The notes under the pieces were generated by a model. The model did no database searches, was not told the DNA's origin, and worked only from the letters and a program-made list of their open reading frames with translations. Position numbers and translations under genes: made by a program. 18,056 nt of DNA, from the NCBI RefSeq assembly GCF_901875575.1, contig NZ_CABFMF010000017.1, positions 1-18,056 on the forward strand. Reading direction: 5' to 3'. The DNA is from an uncultured Streptococcus sp. (GTDB taxonomy: Bacteria > Bacillota > Bacilli > Lactobacillales > Streptococcaceae). Positions 1 through 6,760 of the stretch are shown piece after piece; the first letter of the stretch is position 1, and each line of letters opens with the position of its first letter.

Positions 1-71
1 AGTCCGTACGGGATTCGAACCCGTGTTACCGCCGTGAAAAGGCGGTGTCTTAACCCCTTGACCAACGGACC
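1..71 (-). tRNA. tRNA-Glu (anticodon UUC), 3' discriminator base cut off by the window edge
   Basis: Read on the minus strand this folds as a standard cloverleaf. The acceptor arm starts GGTCCGT and closes with ACGGACT, the T-arm holds GGTTCGAATCC, and the anticodon loop CTTTTCA gives UUC, which decodes glutamate codons. The discriminator base would lie just outside base 1. It has its own promoter immediately upstream, so it begins a transcription unit (possibly a tRNA cluster) running left out of the window. Confidence 0.95.
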
Positions 72-93
72 TGAGTTGTTTTCAACTCTTTCT

Positions 94-121
94 ATTATAC
101 CCACTTTTTCTTCCTTGTCAA
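94..121 (-). promoter_or_regulatory. Promoter of tRNA-Glu
   Basis: The minus strand shows a perfect -35 TTGACA (116-121) and a perfect -10 TATAAT (94-99) separated by 16 bp, placing transcription start a few bases before the tRNA 5' end at 71. Consensus strength fits a stable-RNA promoter. Confidence 0.85.
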
Positions 122-173
122 CTACTTTTTTAACTTTTTCTGATAAAATATTAGCTCACTGAGTATAGACTAT

Positions 174-1535
174 TTATTTTTTAACTTTTCTTCTTAATTT
201 GACTATAGCCTCGGTCCTAGCTGTATGTGGAAACATATCTACCGACTGAATGTATTCAACATTATATACCTTTACTAATTTGACTAAATCTCGTGCTAAT
301 GTTGAAACGTTACAAGAGATATATACCATTTTTTCTGGGGCATAACTTACAATAGTATCTATTAACTTATTAGCTAATCCAGTTCGTGGCGGATCTACAA
401 TCAAGGCGTCTGCTCGATAACCTTCCTTATACCAACGTGGAATAATCTCTTCTGCCATTCCTACCTCATAATAGGTATTGTCAAATCCCATTCTTTTTGC
501 ATTTCTTTTGGCATCTTCGATAGCTTCAGGAATGATATCCATTCCTCTTAGAGTTTTAACTTTTCTAGCAAATGCAAATCCGATAGTACCGACTCCACAA
601 TAAGCATCAATCAAATTATCTTCTTGACCGACATCTAAAGCTTTGACTGCTTCACCATATAAAATTTCAGTTTGCTCTGGATTAAGTTGGTAGAAAGCTC
701 TAGGAGATAAAGCAAACTCATAATCCAATACACCTTCTTGGATACTGTCTTGTCCCCAGATGATTTCTGTTTTATCCCCATATATTTCACTTGTTTTTGC
801 AGTATTGGTATTAACAGCAACTGTGACTATTTCTGGAAAGTCTTTAACTAAGTCTTTTATTAACTGGTTTAAATTGATCTGACGATTTGTAACAATAATT
901 ATCTGAACCTGTCCAGTCTTTTTAGCTCTACGCACCATAATAGTACGAATTCCTAAGTTTTTTCTTTCATCTGTAATTGGTATCTGGTGATAGGTTAATA
1001 ATTCTGCTAGGCGGTTTGCAATAACCTGTGTTTCCTTATCTTGAACTAAACAATCTTTCAATTCAACCAAGTAATGCGAATTTTGTGCATACAAACCTGC
1101 CTTGACTTGATTTTTAAATTTTCGAGTTTGAAATTGCAACTTTGCTCGATAGTATTTTGGTTCTTTCATACCAATAGTTGGACGAACCTCATAGTTTTCA
1201 TATCCTTCAGGTGCAAATTTTTTAAGTGCTTGGTGTAACAAATCCGTTTTGAACTCTAGTTGTTTATCATAGTGGAGATGCATTATTTGACAGCCACCAC
1301 ATTCATTATAGATTGTACAAGCGGGTACTACTCGGAATTTTGACTTTTTATTAACCTTTAGTAATCTTGCTTCTGCAAAATTACGTTTAATAGAAGTAAT
1401 TTCGCAATAGATGTCTTCTCCTTTGAGGGCTCCTGGTACAAAAATTAAGGTTTTTTGATAAAATCCAATCCCCTCTCCATTGATTCCCATCCGCTTGATT
1501 TTTAATGGTATTTTTTGTTTCACTTTCAGATTCAT
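174..1535 (-). CDS. rlmD: 23S rRNA (uracil-5-)-methyltransferase, RlmD/RlmCD family
   Basis: The 453-residue protein has the full plan of the TrmA/RlmD family: an N-terminal TRAM-like RNA-binding segment (about 5-60), a [4Fe-4S] cysteine set (C73, C79, C82 in ECGGCQ, and C162), SAM motif I DAYCGVGTIGF (310-320), motif DPPRTGL (381-387), the catalytic cysteine in SCN (C408) and the general-base glutamate in the TARTEA segment (E442). Family members use SAM to form m5U in 23S rRNA. Streptococci encode two paralogues and the Gram-positive enzyme can be dual-specific (U747 and U1939), so which uridine this copy modifies cannot be read from sequence. A modest Shine-Dalgarno (AGGGAT) precedes the ATG. 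It is divergent from recX, with 37 bp between the two start codons. Confidence 0.93.
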   Translation of the reverse strand: MNLKVKQKIPLKIKRMGINGEGIGFYQKTLIFVPGALKGEDIYCEITSIKRNFAEARLLKVNKKSKFRVVPACTIYNECGGCQIMHLHYDKQLEFKTDLLHQALKKFAPEGYENYEVRPTIGMKEPKYYRAKLQFQTRKFKNQVKAGLYAQNSHYLVELKDCLVQDKETQVIANRLAELLTYHQIPITDERKNLGIRTIMVRRAKKTGQVQIIIVTNRQINLNQLIKDLVKDFPEIVTVAVNTNTAKTSEIYGDKTEIIWGQDSIQEGVLDYEFALSPRAFYQLNPEQTEILYGEAVKALDVGQEDNLIDAYCGVGTIGFAFARKVKTLRGMDIIPEAIEDAKRNAKRMGFDNTYYEVGMAEEIIPRWYKEGYRADALIVDPPRTGLANKLIDTIVSYAPEKMVYISCNVSTLARDLVKLVKVYNVEYIQSVDMFPHTARTEAIVKLRRKVKK

Positions 1536-1560
1536 ATCCCTATCTTATCACATTTTACGA

Positions 1561-1566
1561 TATAAT
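1561..1566 (+). promoter_or_regulatory. Candidate -10 box for recX
   Basis: A perfect TATAAT ends 6 bases before the recX ATG, which would put the transcript start at or next to the start codon. No good -35 is visible at 16-18 bp spacing, so this rests on the -10 alone. The same segment is close to palindromic and might also serve divergent rlmD. Confidence 0.45.
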
Positions 1567-1572
1567 AGAAAC

Positions 1573-2349
1573 ATGAAAATCACAAAACTTGAAAAGAAGA
1601 AAAAACTTTATCTGATGGAGCTAGACTCTCAACAAAAATACTATATAACAGAAGATACTATTGTCCGTTTTATGTTGTCTAGAGATAAGATTATTACCCA
1701 ACAAGAATTTGATAAAATCCAAGCATTCGCTCAATTCTCTTATGCTAAAAACCTGGCACTTTATCATCTTTCCTTTAAAGCACGCACTGAAAAAGAGGTT
1801 AGAGAATACCTAAATAAACATAATATTGATCTTCAAATAGCTTCGCAAGTCATTTCAAATCTTAAAGAAGACAATTGGATAAACGACCGTCAATATGCCT
1901 ATACCATCGTCAATGCCAACCAACTCTCTGGTGATAAGGGGCCTTATTCGCTACTTCAAAAACTATCGCAAAAAGGTGTTGTTAAAACTACCGTTGAGGA
2001 GGTCTTGAATGAATTTGATTTCTCTCAAGTTGCTCAACGTATTGCTGAAAAACTCTTTAAAAAGTATGATGGAAAACTCCCAGCTCGTGCCCTACAAGAA
2101 AAAATCATTCAAAACCTCGCTAACAAAGGCTTTTCTTATGCAGATGCAAAATGGGCTTTTGAACAGTTGGATAGTCAAGTTGACGAAGACACTACTCAGG
2201 AACTCATCTTCAAGGAGCTTGATAAGCAATATACTAAGTATGCTCGAAAATATGAAGGATACGAACTTAAACAGAGATTAACTCAGGTTTTAGCTAGAAA
2301 AGGCTATGATTTTTCAGATATAGCTAGCGCCCTCAGAGAATATCTTTAA
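1573..2349 (+). CDS. recX: Regulatory protein RecX (RecA modulator)
   Basis: RecX proteins bind RecA-ssDNA filaments and restrain recombinase activity. The 258 residues are mostly helical, with the repeated three-helix modules of the family: the first is recognisable around ALYHLSFKARTEKEVREYL (about 80-98), followed by NWINDRQYA and LLQKLSQKG, and a last repeat LKQRLTQVLARKGY near the C terminus. Length matches the long (about 260 aa) Firmicute type. The reading frame stays open upstream to 1480, but that would run into rlmD on the other strand and adds no family sequence. The start taken here is MKITKLEKKK. No Shine-Dalgarno precedes it, and a TATAAT lies only 6 bases upstream, so translation may be leaderless. 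Confidence 0.9.
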   Translation: MKITKLEKKKKLYLMELDSQQKYYITEDTIVRFMLSRDKIITQQEFDKIQAFAQFSYAKNLALYHLSFKARTEKEVREYLNKHNIDLQIASQVISNLKEDNWINDRQYAYTIVNANQLSGDKGPYSLLQKLSQKGVVKTTVEEVLNEFDFSQVAQRIAEKLFKKYDGKLPARALQEKIIQNLANKGFSYADAKWAFEQLDSQVDEDTTQELIFKELDKQYTKYARKYEGYELKQRLTQVLARKGYDFSDIASALREYL

Positions 2350-2385
2350 TTTTTTAGATAAAATTCATAAATTTTGGGCTATTTT

Positions 2386-2395
2386 ATGGTACAAT
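2386..2395 (+). promoter_or_regulatory. Extended -10 promoter of the Ntdp gene
   Basis: ATGGTACAAT contains a TGG extension directly before TACAAT (2390-2395), the usual extended -10 arrangement. No clear -35 at 17 bp. It lies 41 bp before the start codon at 2437, in the only intergenic space after recX. Confidence 0.5.
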
Positions 2396-2436
2396 AGTAA
2401 ACGATAAACTTATAAATTGTAGAAAGTTGGTTAGTT

Positions 2437-2970
2437 ATGAAGCTTCCAAAAGAAGGCGACTTTATTACAATTCAAAGTTATAAGCATGATGGGAGTCTCC
2501 ACCGCACTTGGCGAGACACCATGGTACTAAAAACAACAGAGAACGCCATTATTGGTGTTAACGATCATACACTGGTTACCGAAAGTGATGGTCGTCGTTG
2601 GGTGACTAGAGAACCTGCTATTGTTTACTTTCACAAGAAATATTGGTTTAATATCATTGCCATGATTCGTGATAATGGAATTTCCTACTATTGCAATATG
2701 GCTAGTCCCTACTATCTGGATGAAGAAGCGCTGAAATACATTGATTATGATTTGGATGTCAAAATTTTCACAGATGGGGAAAAGCGTCTTTTAGATGTGG
2801 AAGAATATGAACGCCACAAACGCAAAATGCATTATTCTGATGATTTAGACTATATTTTGAAAGAACATGTCAAAATTCTTGTTGATTGGATTAACAATGA
2901 ACGCGGTCCTTTCTCAGAAGCCTATGTCAACATTTGGTACAAGCGCTATGTAGAACTAAAGAATCGGTAA
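2437..2970 (+). CDS. ntdP: Nucleoside tri-/diphosphate phosphatase, DUF402 family (Ntdp-like)
   Basis: The 177-residue protein matches the DUF402/Ntdp family in length and landmarks: N-terminal LPKEGDFITIQSYKHDG, the HRTW motif near residue 22, a central WVTREPAIVYF segment, the strand-rich ISYYCNMASPYY stretch with conserved tyrosines and asparagine, and a DLDVKIF...DVEEYERH segment supplying acidic residues that bind metal in characterised members. The S. aureus homologue hydrolyses nucleoside tri- and diphosphates, so a cytosolic nucleotide phosphatase is the best call, with true substrate unknown. It appears monocistronic, with its own promoter and a terminator right after the stop codon. 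The ATG at 2437 follows a poor Shine-Dalgarno (AAAGTTGG). Confidence 0.85.
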   Translation: MKLPKEGDFITIQSYKHDGSLHRTWRDTMVLKTTENAIIGVNDHTLVTESDGRRWVTREPAIVYFHKKYWFNIIAMIRDNGISYYCNMASPYYLDEEALKYIDYDLDVKIFTDGEKRLLDVEEYERHKRKMHYSDDLDYILKEHVKILVDWINNERGPFSEAYVNIWYKRYVELKNR

Positions 2971-2978
2971 AGTTGTCA

Positions 2979-3005
2979 AACTAGGGTGAAAATCCTGGTT
3001 TTTTT
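2979..3005 (+). terminator. Intrinsic terminator of ntdP
   Basis: A 7-bp stem AACTAGG/CCTGGTT (2979-2985 with 2994-3000, one G-T pair) is followed by an uninterrupted T run, 9 bases after the stop codon. Confidence 0.75.
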
Positions 3006-3011
3006 GTTTTA

Positions 3012-3162
3012 ATACTCAATGAAAATCAAAAAGCAAACTAGGAAGCTAGCCGCAGGTTGCTCAAAGCACTGCTTTGAGGTTGTAGATAGAACTGACGAAG
3101 TCAGTAACATATATACGGTAAGGCGACGCTGACGTGGTTTGAAGAGATTTTCGAAGAGTATA
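3012..3162 (-). repeat. BOX element (boxA-boxB-boxC, minus orientation)
   Basis: This matches the pneumococcal BOX repeat. On the minus strand it starts ATACTCTTCG, includes the boxA core CGTCAGCGTCGCCTTACCGTA (shown here in part, 3115-3136), then boxB with nested hairpins (ACTGAC...GTCAGT at 3091-3105, CTCAAAGCA...TTTGAG near 3060-3078), and ends with the boxC segment GATTTTCATTGAGTAT. One copy of each module is present, about 151 bp. It sits between the convergent ntdP and queH genes, after the terminator of one and before that of the other. Confidence 0.92.
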
Positions 3163-3163
3163 A

Positions 3164-3185
3164 AACCCAGTTTTTCAGCTGGGTT
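3164..3185 (-). terminator. Intrinsic terminator of queH
   Basis: Stem AACCCAG (3164-3170) pairs with CTGGGTT (3179-3185). On the minus strand it follows the queH stop codon at 3191 and is followed by TTTTA. It directly abuts the BOX element. Confidence 0.65.
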
Positions 3186-3190
3186 GGTCT

Positions 3191-3958
3191 CTATATATCT
3201 AATTTAGTAACAGTAAATTTGATGTGGGAATAGTCTTTTTCAACATCCTTATCCAGCAAGAAAGCTGAGGCATCCTTCTTAACTTGAACCAGGTCAATAT
3301 TCTGGGCTTGTGCTGCATAGACACATCCACAATAACATTGACGGTAGATATCATACTCTTCACACATCTCTACTGAACGTTTGTAACCCTGATTTTTCTT
3401 GAAATCGCTGGGAAGATAGTGGGTGGTATAAATTTTTTGCACATCGATTCCGATGCTGTTGATGGTTTGAGAATTCTTATGAGGACTGATGGTTAAAGCC
3501 GAACCGAAGTAGTCAAAGCCCAAGTCCATAGCCACTTGTGCTGTCTTATCCAGTCGGTAGTCAAAGCACACCTTGCAACGGTCACCACCTTCTGGTTCTT
3601 CCTCTAGCCCCCTAACTAGTTTTCGATATTCATTTGGTTCGTAGGGAGCTTCTAGATACTGGACCGTATTTCCTGTTCGCTCATTAAAATCACTGACAAA
3701 TTTCTTGGTAACATAGGCTCGTTTATGGTATTCTGCCTTGGGATGGATATTAGAATTGGCAAAATAGATAGTCACAGCTGCATACTTGGTCAAATATTCT
3801 AGGGTATAGGTACTGCAAGGAGCACAGCAAACATGCATGAGAATAGTTGGACGTTGCTCATTTTTCTCCCATACTTGTACCATCTTCTGCATAACACGGT
3901 CATAATTAATCTTCTGATTGGGGTTCATCTTACTCAGAATTTCTTCTACATCGATCAT
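3191..3958 (-). CDS. queH: Epoxyqueuosine reductase QueH
   Basis: QueH (formerly DUF208) carries out the last step of queuosine synthesis, reducing epoxyqueuosine in tRNA, and is the non-homologous alternative to QueG. The 255-residue protein shows the diagnostic cysteines: HVCCAPC (C44, C45, C48), RCKVC (C128, C131) and CYCGC (C208, C210, C212), which hold a [4Fe-4S] cluster and a nearby iron. The SALTISPHKNS segment (153-163) is also typical. The start is supported by AAGGAGAA 7 bases upstream. It appears monocistronic, with its own promoter and terminator. Confidence 0.93.
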   Translation of the reverse strand: MIDVEEILSKMNPNQKINYDRVMQKMVQVWEKNEQRPTILMHVCCAPCSTYTLEYLTKYAAVTIYFANSNIHPKAEYHKRAYVTKKFVSDFNERTGNTVQYLEAPYEPNEYRKLVRGLEEEPEGGDRCKVCFDYRLDKTAQVAMDLGFDYFGSALTISPHKNSQTINSIGIDVQKIYTTHYLPSDFKKNQGYKRSVEMCEEYDIYRQCYCGCVYAAQAQNIDLVQVKKDASAFLLDKDVEKDYSHIKFTVTKLDI

Positions 3959-3981
3959 GTTCTTCTCCTTTTTCTAGTCTT

Positions 3982-4010
3982 ATTTTATCATATAAGTTAG
4001 GAGAGCTCAA
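3982..4010 (-). promoter_or_regulatory. Promoter of queH
   Basis: On the minus strand TTGAGC (4005-4010) and TAAAAT (3982-3987) are 17 bp apart, and the -10 is preceded by TGA (extended -10). Confidence 0.65.
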
Positions 4011-4033
4011 ATCTATTTAGAAATGAATATCAT

Positions 4034-4064
4034 AAAAAGGAGGGATAAACATTCCCTCCTTTTG
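4034..4064 (-). terminator. Terminator of groESL
   Basis: A perfect 10-bp stem AAAGGAGGGA (4036-4045) with TCCCTCCTTT (4053-4062) and a 7-base loop. The minus-strand side continues into T residues; it lies 30 bases after the groEL stop codon. T runs flank both sides, so it could stop transcription in either direction. Confidence 0.85.
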
Positions 4065-4095
4065 TGTTTTTTATAAGTTACTTTCTACAGAAAGA

Positions 4096-5718
4096 TTACA
4101 TCATGCCGCCCATCATACTTGGATCCATGGCTGGAGCTGGGGTTGCTGGTTCTGGTTTATTGGCTACGACTGCTTCTGTTGTCAAAATCAAGCTGGCTAC
4201 AGATGCTGCATTTTGTAGGGCTGAACGACTGACTTTAACTGGATCAATAATCCCTTGATCAATCATATTAACCCACTCGCCGGTTGCCGCGTTGAAGCCT
4301 GTCCCAACTTCAGCATTCTTCAAGCGGTCGATAACGATAGAACCTTCAAATCCTGCATTATGTGCAATTTGACGGACTGGTTCTTCCAATGCACGGAGAA
4401 CAATATTACGTCCTGTTGCTTCATCTCCTGTCAATTCCAAATTCGCCACAGCTGGGATAACATTTACAAGGGCTGTTCCACCACCAGCAACGATTCCTTC
4501 TTCAACAGCTGCACGAGTAGCGTTGAGGGCATCTTCAATGCGGAGTTTCATTTCTTTCAACTCCGTTTCAGTTGCAGCACCAACCTTGATAACAGCGACA
4601 CCACCTGATAATTTGGCCAAGCGTTCTTGCAATTTTTCACGGTCAAATTCAGAAGTTGTGGTTTCGATTTGAGACTTGATAACTGCAACACGGTGGGAAA
4701 TAGCTTCAGGATTTCCAGCACCTTCTACGATAACCGTGCTATCTTTGTCCACGGTCACTCTCGCTGCTTGACCAAGAGCTTCAATTGTCGCATCTTTCAA
4801 CTCAAGACCAAGGTCTTCTGTGATAACTGTTCCACCTGTCAAAATGGCGATATCTTCAAGCATGGCTTTGCGACGGTCACCGAAACCAGGAGCCTTAACA
4901 GCTACTACATTAAAGGTACCACGAATCTTGTTCAAAACAAGAGTCGGAAGAGCTTCACCATCCACATCATCCGCAACAATCAAGAGTGGACGACTAGTTT
5001 GGAGAATACTTTCTAATAGTGGCAAGATTTCTTGAATATTGGAAATCTTCTTATCTGTAATCAAAATGTATGGATTTTCAAGGTCAGCCACCATTTTCTC
5101 ACTATCTGTCACCATGTACTGTGAAAGGTAACCGCGGTCGAACTGCATTCCTTCAACCACTTCAAGTTCAGTCTCCATACCACGTGACTCTTCGATAGTG
5201 ATAACACCATCTTTGCCAACTTTTTCCATAGCTTCAGAAATGTACTCACCGACTTTTTCAGAACGAGAAGATACGGCAGCAACCTGAGCGATGGCTTCTT
5301 TGTTGGCAACAGGAATAGCATTGTTTTTCAAGGCTTCAACTGCTGCAGCAACTGCTGTTTCAATCCCACGACGAATGCCGATTGGATTTGCTCCAGCAGT
5401 AACGTTTTTGATTCCTTCACGGACAATTGCTTGGGTCAAAACAGTTGCAGTTGTAGTCCCGTCACCTGCGATATCATTGGTTTTTGAAGCTACTTCTGAT
5501 ACCAATTTGGCACCCATGTTTTCAAAATGGTCTTCTAATTCAATTTCTTTGGCAATAGTCACACCGTCATTGGTAATCAATGGTGAGCCAAATGATTTTT
5601 CAAGCACAACGTTACGACCTTTTGGTCCCAAGGTTACTTTAACAGTATCTGCAAGGATATCGACACCACGAACCATAGCTGAACGGGCATCTGATGAAAA
5701 TTTAATTTCTTTTGACAT
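4096..5718 (-). CDS. groEL: 60 kDa chaperonin GroEL
   Basis: GroEL forms the double-ring ATP-driven folding chamber in the cytosol and works with GroES. The 540 residues are full length and collinear with the family: N-terminal KEIKFSSDARSAM, the nucleotide-binding LGPKGRNVVL (about 31-40) and GDGTTTATVL (about 86-95), the apical region around the GDRRKAML segment, VAGGGTALV (about 410-418), and the flexible Gly-Met tail ending MMGGMM. It is the second gene of the groESL operon, 15 bp after groES, with a strong Shine-Dalgarno AAGGAGAAAG. Nothing is truncated. The long ORFs seen opposite it are antisense shadows. Confidence 0.99.
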   Translation of the reverse strand: MSKEIKFSSDARSAMVRGVDILADTVKVTLGPKGRNVVLEKSFGSPLITNDGVTIAKEIELEDHFENMGAKLVSEVASKTNDIAGDGTTTATVLTQAIVREGIKNVTAGANPIGIRRGIETAVAAAVEALKNNAIPVANKEAIAQVAAVSSRSEKVGEYISEAMEKVGKDGVITIEESRGMETELEVVEGMQFDRGYLSQYMVTDSEKMVADLENPYILITDKKISNIQEILPLLESILQTSRPLLIVADDVDGEALPTLVLNKIRGTFNVVAVKAPGFGDRRKAMLEDIAILTGGTVITEDLGLELKDATIEALGQAARVTVDKDSTVIVEGAGNPEAISHRVAVIKSQIETTTSEFDREKLQERLAKLSGGVAVIKVGAATETELKEMKLRIEDALNATRAAVEEGIVAGGGTALVNVIPAVANLELTGDEATGRNIVLRALEEPVRQIAHNAGFEGSIVIDRLKNAEVGTGFNAATGEWVNMIDQGIIDPVKVSRSALQNAASVASLILTTEAVVANKPEPATPAPAMDPSMMGGMM

Positions 5719-5733
5719 ACTTACTTTCTCCTT

Positions 5734-6018
5734 CTATTCTTCAATGATTGCCAAGATGTTAGCTTCACCTACGATGACGTACTTTTCATCACCATCTTTG
5801 ACATCAAGACCTGCGTGGGCTTCAACTAAGACACGGTCTCCAGCTTTAACACTTGGAGCAACCAAGTCACCATTCAAGGTACGAACACCTTGTCCTGTAG
5901 CCACAACTTGAGCTGTTTTTGTTTTTTCTTGGGCTGAACCTGCAAGGACAAAACCTCCAACAGTTTGTTCTTTTTCTTCGATTTTTAAGACCACACGGTC
6001 TCCTAATGGTTTCAACAT
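5734..6018 (-). CDS. groES: 10 kDa co-chaperonin GroES
   Basis: The 94-residue lid of the GroEL chamber. It has the family opening LKPLGDRVVLKIEEKE, the mobile-loop region with QTVGGFVLAG (about residues 19-28), and the closing KYVIVGEANILAIIEE. The ATG follows GGAGGAAAA at good spacing and lies 30 bases downstream of the CIRCE operator, so it is the first gene of the operon. Confidence 0.98.
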   Translation of the reverse strand: MLKPLGDRVVLKIEEKEQTVGGFVLAGSAQEKTKTAQVVATGQGVRTLNGDLVAPSVKAGDRVLVEAHAGLDVKDGDEKYVIVGEANILAIIEE

Positions 6019-6048
6019 CTGTTTTCCTCCATGATGAAATAGAAATTA

Positions 6049-6075
6049 TTAGCACTCTTTACACATGAGTGCTAA
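6049..6075 (-). promoter_or_regulatory. CIRCE operator (HrcA binding site)
   Basis: TTAGCACTC, nine bases, GAGTGCTAA: a perfect match to the consensus inverted repeat bound by the heat-shock repressor HrcA. It overlaps the start of the groESL transcript, downstream of the -10 at 6087-6092. Confidence 0.98.
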
Positions 6076-6086
6076 TTCATAGTTCT

Positions 6087-6114
6087 ATTGTATCACTTGG
6101 TCAGAAATAGTCAA
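6087..6114 (-). promoter_or_regulatory. groESL promoter
   Basis: Minus-strand TTGACT (6109-6114), a 16-bp gap, and TACAAT (6087-6092). The CIRCE begins 12 bases downstream. Confidence 0.85.
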
Positions 6115-6115
6115 G
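6099..6115 (+). promoter_or_regulatory. CtsR-like operator over the groESL -35
   Basis: GGTCAGA-AAT-AGTCAAG matches the CtsR heptad direct repeat (RGTCAAA-NAN-RGTCAAA) at 12 of 14 heptad positions with the correct 3-base spacer. It overlaps the -35 and spacer of the groESL promoter. Joint HrcA and CtsR control of groE is known in streptococci. Confidence 0.75.
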
Positions 6116-6139
6116 AAAAAAGTCTGACTTTCTCAAGAT

Positions 6140-6167
6140 AAAAAGCCTGAGACCAACTCAGACTTTT
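6140..6167 (-). terminator. Terminator of ssbB
   Basis: Ten-pair stem AAAGCCTGAG (6142-6151) with CTCAGACTTT (6157-6166), followed on the minus strand by TTTTTA. It lies about 120 bases after the ssbB stop codon, beyond the degenerate BOX, and just upstream of the groESL promoter. Confidence 0.8.
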
Positions 6168-6175
6168 CAATGTTT

Positions 6176-6289
6176 ATACTCAATGAAAATCAAAGAGTAA
6201 ACTAGGAAGCTAACCCCAGGCTACTCAAAGCACAGCTTTGAGGTTGTGGATGAATCTGACTTGGTTTGAAGAGATCTTCGAAGAGTATT
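6176..6289 (-). repeat. Degenerate BOX element with internal deletion
   Basis: Both ends match the BOX at 3012-3162: the ATACTCTTCGAAGATC outer end of boxA and GATTTTCATTGAGTAT of boxC. The core of boxA with GGCGACGCTG and most of the boxB hairpin ACTGAC...GTCAGT are missing, leaving about 114 bp against 151. The boxA end runs into the last two bases of the ssbB stop codon region, so the element lies in the ssbB 3' untranslated region. Confidence 0.88.
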
Positions 6290-6683
6290 AAAATGGCAAT
6301 TCCTCCTCTTCCAATACCAAGTCCGCTAGGTCTTGACCTGCATTATTTTCACGCATGGCACGTTGGGCACGACTTTCCAATAGTTGGAATCCTGTCACAA
6401 GTACCTCGGTCACATAGTTCATTTGACCATTTTTCTCAAAGCGACGAGTGCGCAATTCTCCATCAACGGAAATGAGACTACCTTTTGTTGCGTAGCTTGC
6501 CAAGCTTTCTGCTAATCTGCCCCATAGGACAATGTTAACAAAGTCAGCTTCGCGTTCACCATTTTGGTCTTTGTAACGGCGGTTGACTGCAATAGTCGCT
6601 CGAGCTACTGACTTGTCATTGTTGGTTTTGTGCAATTCTGGTGTAGACGTTAAACGTCCAATCAAGATAACTTTATTATACAT
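6288..6683 (-). CDS. ssbB: Competence-induced single-stranded DNA-binding protein SsbB
   Basis: The protein coats ssDNA, and the streptococcal SsbB paralogue protects incoming ssDNA during natural transformation. It is 131 residues, the SsbB length rather than the roughly 156 of SsbA. It starts MYNKVILIGRL, has the OB-fold core (RATIAVNRRY, DFVNIVLWG, GSLISVDGEL, about 1-105), a short acidic linker (EEEE) and the LPF tail that recruits partner proteins. The start follows AGGAGGAAG, and a perfect sigma-X box lies 22 bases upstream of the ATG. That promoter and the length point to SsbB rather than housekeeping SsbA. It is transcribed alone, between two terminators. Confidence 0.94.
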   Translation of the reverse strand: MYNKVILIGRLTSTPELHKTNNDKSVARATIAVNRRYKDQNGEREADFVNIVLWGRLAESLASYATKGSLISVDGELRTRRFEKNGQMNYVTEVLVTGFQLLESRAQRAMRENNAGQDLADLVLEEEELPF

Positions 6684-6704
6684 ATTTTCTTCCTCCTACT
6701 TATC

Positions 6705-6726
6705 TATTCGTAGGAAATCAAAAAAA
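6705..6726 (-). promoter_or_regulatory. Sigma-X (ComX) competence promoter of ssbB
   Basis: The minus strand reads TACGAATA at 6705-6712, the exact combox/cin-box consensus, preceded by a T-rich tract (6720-6726) at the expected -25 position. It identifies ssbB as a late competence gene. Confidence 0.95.
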
Positions 6727-6748
6727 GTTACAGATATTTGTAACTTTT
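6720..6748 (-). terminator. Terminator of the DUF4651-SDR operon
   Basis: A perfect 10-bp stem (AAAAGTTACA at 6723-6732 with TGTAACTTTT at 6739-6748), 6-base loop, followed on the minus strand by seven T. It sits 13 bases after the dehydrogenase stop codon. The same T run is the T-rich element of the ssbB sigma-X promoter. Confidence 0.88.
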
Positions 6749-6760
6749 CGAGAAAATTTT

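Noticed and set aside
1480..1572. Upstream extension of recX to an ATG at 1480
   Set aside because: It would overlap rlmD on the opposite strand, encode hydrophobic residues unlike RecX, and has no ribosome binding site; family similarity begins at 1573.
3012..3162. Nested short inverted repeats that might suggest a riboswitch or CRISPR-like unit
   Set aside because: They are the known boxA/boxB hairpins of a BOX element; there are no regularly spaced repeats or spacers anywhere in the window.
4255..5911. Several long ORFs opposite groEL and groES, up to 206 codons
   Set aside because: They are antisense to strongly conserved genes, have no ribosome binding sites, and match no family; their openness reflects groEL codon composition.
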